Of a stretch of 64,000 nucleotides of DNA, positions 61,131 through 64,000 are shown piece by piece. The notes under the pieces are model-generated. The model was not told the DNA's origin, searched no databases, and saw nothing but the letters and a program-made list of their open reading frames with translations. Both the position numbers and the translations under genes were made by a program. Numbering within the stretch: position 1 is the first letter of the stretch; each line of letters begins with the position of its first letter. Location: the NCBI GenBank assembly GCA_937915865.1, contig CALGIG010000045.1:206046-270045 (forward strand), in the 5' to 3' direction. This stretch comes from an uncultured Prolixibacteraceae bacterium. GTDB taxonomy: Bacteria > Bacteroidota > Bacteroidia > Bacteroidales > Prolixibacteraceae.

Positions 61131-62420
61131 ATGAATAACATAACCGAAATAACAAAACGTGATATTTTCGAACTATTTCAAAAAGGTTATATCGAGTCCT
61201 GTGGATTATTGGATGACCAACATATTTCTTATCCTTATTATGGACGATTATCTGAAATAGATTTTCTAAAGAAGCTATATGCTTTGGATAAAATGCCAAG
61301 CTCTGACGAAAGATTTGAAAATGCAGAGGGAGATATCTGGCAACATACGGTCAATAATGATGATTGGGATTCAGACTGGGTATTCTGTGATGATAGATTT
61401 GAACTACTAAAGGGTAATGACTGTGTGTTATTAGACTTTTTATGTGCAGTCTTTCATCCTGAGAACCGATTTGAACAGGGGTATTGGAAAAGCTACTTTG
61501 ATAAAATCAACAATAGTCTTAGAGTAGATGGATATGAACTTTACGAAAGCGATAAGATTTCACAACGCTCTGTCTATTCATGGAGGAAGTTAACTCCGGA
61601 AGAATCAGCAAGTGGGAGATTTATACCATTTTCTGTCAGAAATAAGAAATCTATTGAAGCCAAAAATCTTAATCTACCAACCATATCGAAAAAGTTAAGA
61701 TCTGAGATCGTCAAATTGTTCAACAGGTACGATGAAGACCTTTATGAAACAACTGAAACTGGCTGGAATTACACAATAAAAGCGAAGGAAGTAGCATTTA
61801 GGAATATTAAGGAACATTACACCCCTCATGCGTTTGATGATAGCGGTAAATACTTGGTAACAGAAAATTTTGACCATTTCATCATGAGCAACTACCCTTT
61901 CTGTGTGTTTGATGCGATAGAATTATTTCCACAATGCAGCAATAGTAGTTTCACCGATGAAATAAACCTGCTGCTAAAAAGCAGTGGTATCATCTATAAA
62001 CTTGCTGGAGGTAAAATGGAACTGACCAAAATGAGTCTGAAAAGCATGGAGGTAATTACAGAACCAGGACTCAAAGAACTGGTGCAACAATCCACTGCGC
62101 TATACAACAGCAAAATCATATCTGACAAACAGATTGCTGTTGAGAAAATATGGGATGCGTTGGAACGGCTAAAAACTTATTATTCAGATTTAGATAAGAA
62201 GAATTCATCGGAAAAGATAATCAATGATATTTCTAATCAAAATGCTAAATACAAAGAACTATTCAGCGATGAATTTTTGAAACTAACAAAAATAGGGAAT
62301 GACTTTCGCATCAGACATCACGAAACCAACAAGATAGACATAATCGACAACAACTATTACGATTATTTCTTTTATCGGTGTTATGCTTTGATAGACTTAG
62401 CCTTAAAATACTTGAAATAA
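61131..62420 (+). CDS. AbiJ-like abortive infection protein (NTD plus probable HEPN)
   Basis: 429 residues. The N-terminal ~100 residues match the AbiJ N-terminal domain type: YYGRLSEIDFLKKLYALDKM, SSDERFENAEGDIWQHTVNN, DWVFCDDRFELL and LLDFLCAVFHPENR. The C-terminal part is helical and ends with NDFRIRHHETNKIDIIDNNY and FYRCYALIDLALKYLK, which looks like a HEPN nuclease tail with an Arg/His pair. Abi proteins of this type stop phage growth by killing the cell. The exact subclass is not certain. It is AT-rich compared with the ICE genes on both sides, suggesting cargo. Confidence 0.65.
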   Translation: MNNITEITKRDIFELFQKGYIESCGLLDDQHISYPYYGRLSEIDFLKKLYALDKMPSSDERFENAEGDIWQHTVNNDDWDSDWVFCDDRFELLKGNDCVLLDFLCAVFHPENRFEQGYWKSYFDKINNSLRVDGYELYESDKISQRSVYSWRKLTPEESASGRFIPFSVRNKKSIEAKNLNLPTISKKLRSEIVKLFNRYDEDLYETTETGWNYTIKAKEVAFRNIKEHYTPHAFDDSGKYLVTENFDHFIMSNYPFCVFDAIELFPQCSNSSFTDEINLLLKSSGIIYKLAGGKMELTKMSLKSMEVITEPGLKELVQQSTALYNSKIISDKQIAVEKIWDALERLKTYYSDLDKKNSSEKIINDISNQNAKYKELFSDEFLKLTKIGNDFRIRHHETNKIDIIDNNYYDYFFYRCYALIDLALKYLK

Positions 62421-62514
62421 GTTCTTTTTTAATATATCTATCTTCTGGTTAAGTTTCAAAAGTTGGGGGATTTAGTTAAAAGTTTATTTTACGGTATGAA
62501 TTTGAATTATCACA

Positions 62515-62694
62515 ATGAAAGATAAATCATCCCTATCCATATCCATTCTGGTGGATGGTGACAACGCTTCTCCTGAAAAGCTGGGCGAAGCTGTAAAACT
62601 GGCCTCTCAATACGGAAACACGCTTGTAAAAAGGATATACGCTGATTGGACGAAAACAGGTATGACCAAATGGAAAGACCCGGCAAAGGAATAA
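62515..62694 (+). pseudogene. NYN-domain (LabA-like) protein, N-terminal fragment
   Basis: 59 codons (62515-62694) opening KSSLSISILVDGDNASPEKL, the start of an NYN/PIN-like RNase domain with its first acidic residues, followed by RIYADWTKTGM. A whole gene would be at least about 200 codons; this stops abruptly where the tra-side sequence begins. Probably left by recombination at 62694/62695. Confidence 0.6.
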
Positions 62695-62882
62695 ATGACC
62701 GGATAGCGGGATAATTCGTTCACGGACATCCGCCATGAACCTGCTATCTGTCGAAATTCATGTACGGAGTAAATCATTCCCATACATTTTTCAATTTCCC
62801 GTTTCCTGTCCAGCAAATCGCCCGGCCGCCCATGTGCAGACATGCACAACAAAGTGACAAAGGACAATAGTATGTATTTCAT
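62695..62882 (-). pseudogene. Truncated secreted protein downstream of TraQ
   Basis: The frame starts at ATG 62882 with a signal peptide (KYILLSFVTLLCMSAHGRPG), continues as RKREIEKCMGMIYSVHEF and RYPVIYSF, then runs into the reverse strand of the NYN fragment at about 62695. The real C-terminus is gone. Family unknown; its position after TraQ suggests a conjugation-operon gene. Confidence 0.5.
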
Positions 62883-62906
62883 AATTGTATTTTATCGGTT
62901 AACAAA

Positions 62907-62930
62907 AGCGCCCGAATTGCTCCGGGCGTT
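62907..62930 (-). terminator. Terminator downstream of TraQ
   Basis: Stem AGCGCCCG/CGGGCGTT with an 8-nt loop (62907-62930). On the minus strand the stem is followed by TTTTGTT, so it may end the TraO-TraQ transcript before the truncated gene. Confidence 0.7.
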
Positions 62931-62941
62931 TACTTTTACAT

Positions 62942-63376
62942 TTATTTTTCCTCCGTTCCTTCATTCTGGAACGAAAAAGTTTTTTGTACAACCTGCCCGA
63001 ACGAATCCTGTATATACACATCAATCACCTGCTGATCTGTGCCGCGGGAAGTGTAGTAGAGCCGGAATACCTCTTTGGTAAGAGGGTACAGGTCGTTCGG
63101 AGCGAACGCCGTCCCGTCGTCCATGCGAAGCTCTCCCTTGCCGTCGGGCTGGAAATAACGTATATAAAACTTCGCGTCCTGATAGTTGCCCTCCTTTACG
63201 AGTGTGCAGCGTATCTCCGCCGTTTCATTTTCGATGATCCTTTTCTGAACCGGCATAACTGCCAAATCAAATAAGTAACGCGCACGAATATCCAAATCAT
63301 CGTTACAGGCTAAGACCAGCAGCATCATAGCCACCAGCCACGCCGTTATACCTAAGAATTTCCTAATTTTTCTCAT
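62942..63376 (-). CDS. traQ: DUF3872 conjugation protein (TraQ-like)
   Basis: 144 residues with an N-terminal hydrophobic signal/anchor ending near a lipobox-like LVLAC. The body (RIIENETAEIRCTLVKEG, KFYIRYFQPDGKGELRMDDG, YVQDSFGQ-type strands) fits DUF3872, the TraQ family of CTnDOT-like elements. It lies 11 bases after TraO on the minus strand, as expected for the end of the tra operon. Envelope location; precise role unknown. Confidence 0.85.
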   Translation of the reverse strand: MRKIRKFLGITAWLVAMMLLVLACNDDLDIRARYLFDLAVMPVQKRIIENETAEIRCTLVKEGNYQDAKFYIRYFQPDGKGELRMDDGTAFAPNDLYPLTKEVFRLYYTSRGTDQQVIDVYIQDSFGQVVQKTFSFQNEGTEEK

Positions 63377-63387
63377 GGTCGCTTATT

Positions 63388-63972
63388 TTAATTGATGATG
63401 AATTTTAATCCGATCCCGAATTGTGTAGGGAACTTTGTTATGTCGGAACCGGACAAGATGCGTTCGCGCCCGGTGAACAGCAACACAATACGGTCGGTCA
63501 GGTAGGTTTCCATTTCCAGAGTGATTGCCCCGCCATACACAAAGCGGTCACGGTTTTCAAGTGTCGAGCCGTCGAACAACAGCTTATCGCCCCAATTCAC
63601 CGTTTCGTAACCTGCCACCGCCGATCCGCCCAGCGAAAGGAAAAAGGTCTTTGACGGATCGGACAGGACATTCAGGAAGTAGCCGCCTTCGGCGGTAAAC
63701 TGCGCCACCGGCAGGCGACTGTCTTTATAGGGATAGTATCGCCCAAGGTACTCTCCGCCGAACACCCACTTATTACAGTTCTTCGCGTAGGTTGCCATTG
63801 CTGCACCAAAGTAGTAGCCCGTTTCGCTTTTTGTTGAAGACGAATAAAACCCGTCCACCATGCCGCCCGTTACCTGTATGCCCCGCATACCGGGTAACAG
63901 GCGCTGGGCGTATGCCCCGCCCGAAAGGGCGAAGCATGACACCAACGTCAGGATGATTGTTATCCGCTTCAT
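63388..63972 (-). CDS. traO: Conjugal transfer protein TraO
   Basis: 194 residues with a signal peptide (ITIILTLVSCFALSGGAYAQ). The mature part is beta-rich and outer-membrane-like: LPGMRGIQVTGGMVDGFYSS, GGEYLGRYYPYKDSRLPVAQ and FTGRERILSGSDITKFPTQF match TraO of Bacteroides conjugative elements. It belongs to the mating-pair apparatus. The TraP primase that lies between TraO and TraQ in CTnDOT is absent. Confidence 0.9.
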   Translation of the reverse strand: MKRITIILTLVSCFALSGGAYAQRLLPGMRGIQVTGGMVDGFYSSSTKSETGYYFGAAMATYAKNCNKWVFGGEYLGRYYPYKDSRLPVAQFTAEGGYFLNVLSDPSKTFFLSLGGSAVAGYETVNWGDKLLFDGSTLENRDRFVYGGAITLEMETYLTDRIVLLFTGRERILSGSDITKFPTQFGIGLKFIIN

Positions 63973-63974
63973 GG

Positions 63975-64000
63975 TTATTTCGCTTTGAGTTCGTTAATCA
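63975..64000 (-). CDS. C-terminal codons of a TraN-like gene, cut by the window edge
   Basis: Upstream of TraO on the minus strand, an open frame ends INELKAK followed by TAA at 63977-63975. In CTnDOT-type operons TraN precedes TraO, which fits, but only seven codons are visible. Confidence 0.4.

Larger units (their letters stand above)
49286..64000. mobile_element. Integrative conjugative element (CTnDOT-like), left portion; right end outside window
   Basis: The segment opens with two tandem tyrosine recombinases, followed by accessory and defence genes, two excisionase-like genes and small ICE-type proteins, and ends at the window edge with TraQ, TraO and a TraN-like tail running leftward. 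The left limit is inferred from the attachment-core candidate and the change from chromosomal debris to ICE genes; the right limit is not visible. Defence cargo (54169-57271 and 61131-62420) is visibly more AT-rich than the ICE backbone genes around it (57447-60923, 62942-63972), suggesting separate acquisition. Confidence 0.8.

Noticed and set aside
1..64000. tRNA, rRNA and CRISPR features
   Set aside because: None were recognised by eye; a covariance-model search would be needed to exclude a tRNA, for example at the ICE end.

Overview
The window is a chromosomal stretch of a member of the Bacteroidota, probably a facultative or anaerobic relative of the Bacteroidales/Marinilabiliales. The evidence is the low-GC coding style, several promoters with the Bacteroidota -7 element TAnnTTTG, CTnDOT-type conjugation genes (TraO, TraQ) and CTnDOT-type integrases. 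No rRNA, tRNA or CRISPR array was recognised by eye.

Layout. (1) 1-3260: end of a surface-polysaccharide or lipid glycosylation locus (UDP-sugar epimerase, GT39-type and GT2-type transferases). (2) 3613-12029: a respiratory nitrate reduction operon, Rrf2 regulator-narK-narGHJI. (3) 12036-16829, minus strand: accessory genes (SufT-like factor, a heme-copper-oxidase-like membrane protein, DUF2249/DUF1858 proteins, CopD-like protein, YeaO, two AhpD-like proteins) and a GAPDH remnant. (4) 16919-24249: aconitase, DUF6448 lipoprotein-like or secreted protein, membrane AraC regulator, FMN-binding protein, IlvD. (5) 24537-27403: four GreA/Rnk-like paralogues around a MarR-like regulator. (6) 28298-48022: cydAB, metE, two Ric (DUF542) iron-sulfur repair proteins, two Rrf2 regulators, nirK, nadA, a DUF438/PAS sensor, a cytochrome c, a ClC channel, hemerythrin and a quinol nitric oxide reductase. 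(7) 48023-49285: gene debris, including a dead integrase tail. (8) 49286 to the right edge: an integrative conjugative element (ICE) with two integrases, a RhuM-like protein, an Mrr-like nuclease, two excisionase-like proteins, a SPARTA defence module (short Argonaute plus TIR-APAZ plus XRE regulator), an AbiJ-like protein and the tail of the tra operon.

How it fits together. Regions 2-6 look like one nitrate-to-N2O island: Nar makes nitrite, NirK makes NO, qNor reduces NO; no nosZ is visible. Around these sit NO-tolerance functions: Ric repair proteins, hemerythrin, bd oxidase, Rrf2 Fe-S sensors, and copies of enzymes that are classic NO/oxidant targets or bypasses (aconitase, IlvD, NadA, MetE). 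An inverted repeat TAAAAGAC-N6-GTCTTTTA occurs four times, in front of or between the relevant genes. It overlaps the -33 region of three promoters (metE, ric1, ric2) with the same 20-nt geometry, which suggests a local regulon, most simply controlled by the neighbouring Rrf2 proteins. A different operator (ATCGGATACGAT) links the MarR-like gene to the GreA/Rnk-like array.

All functional statements come from reading protein motifs; no database search was run. Transmembrane counts and domain limits are estimates.
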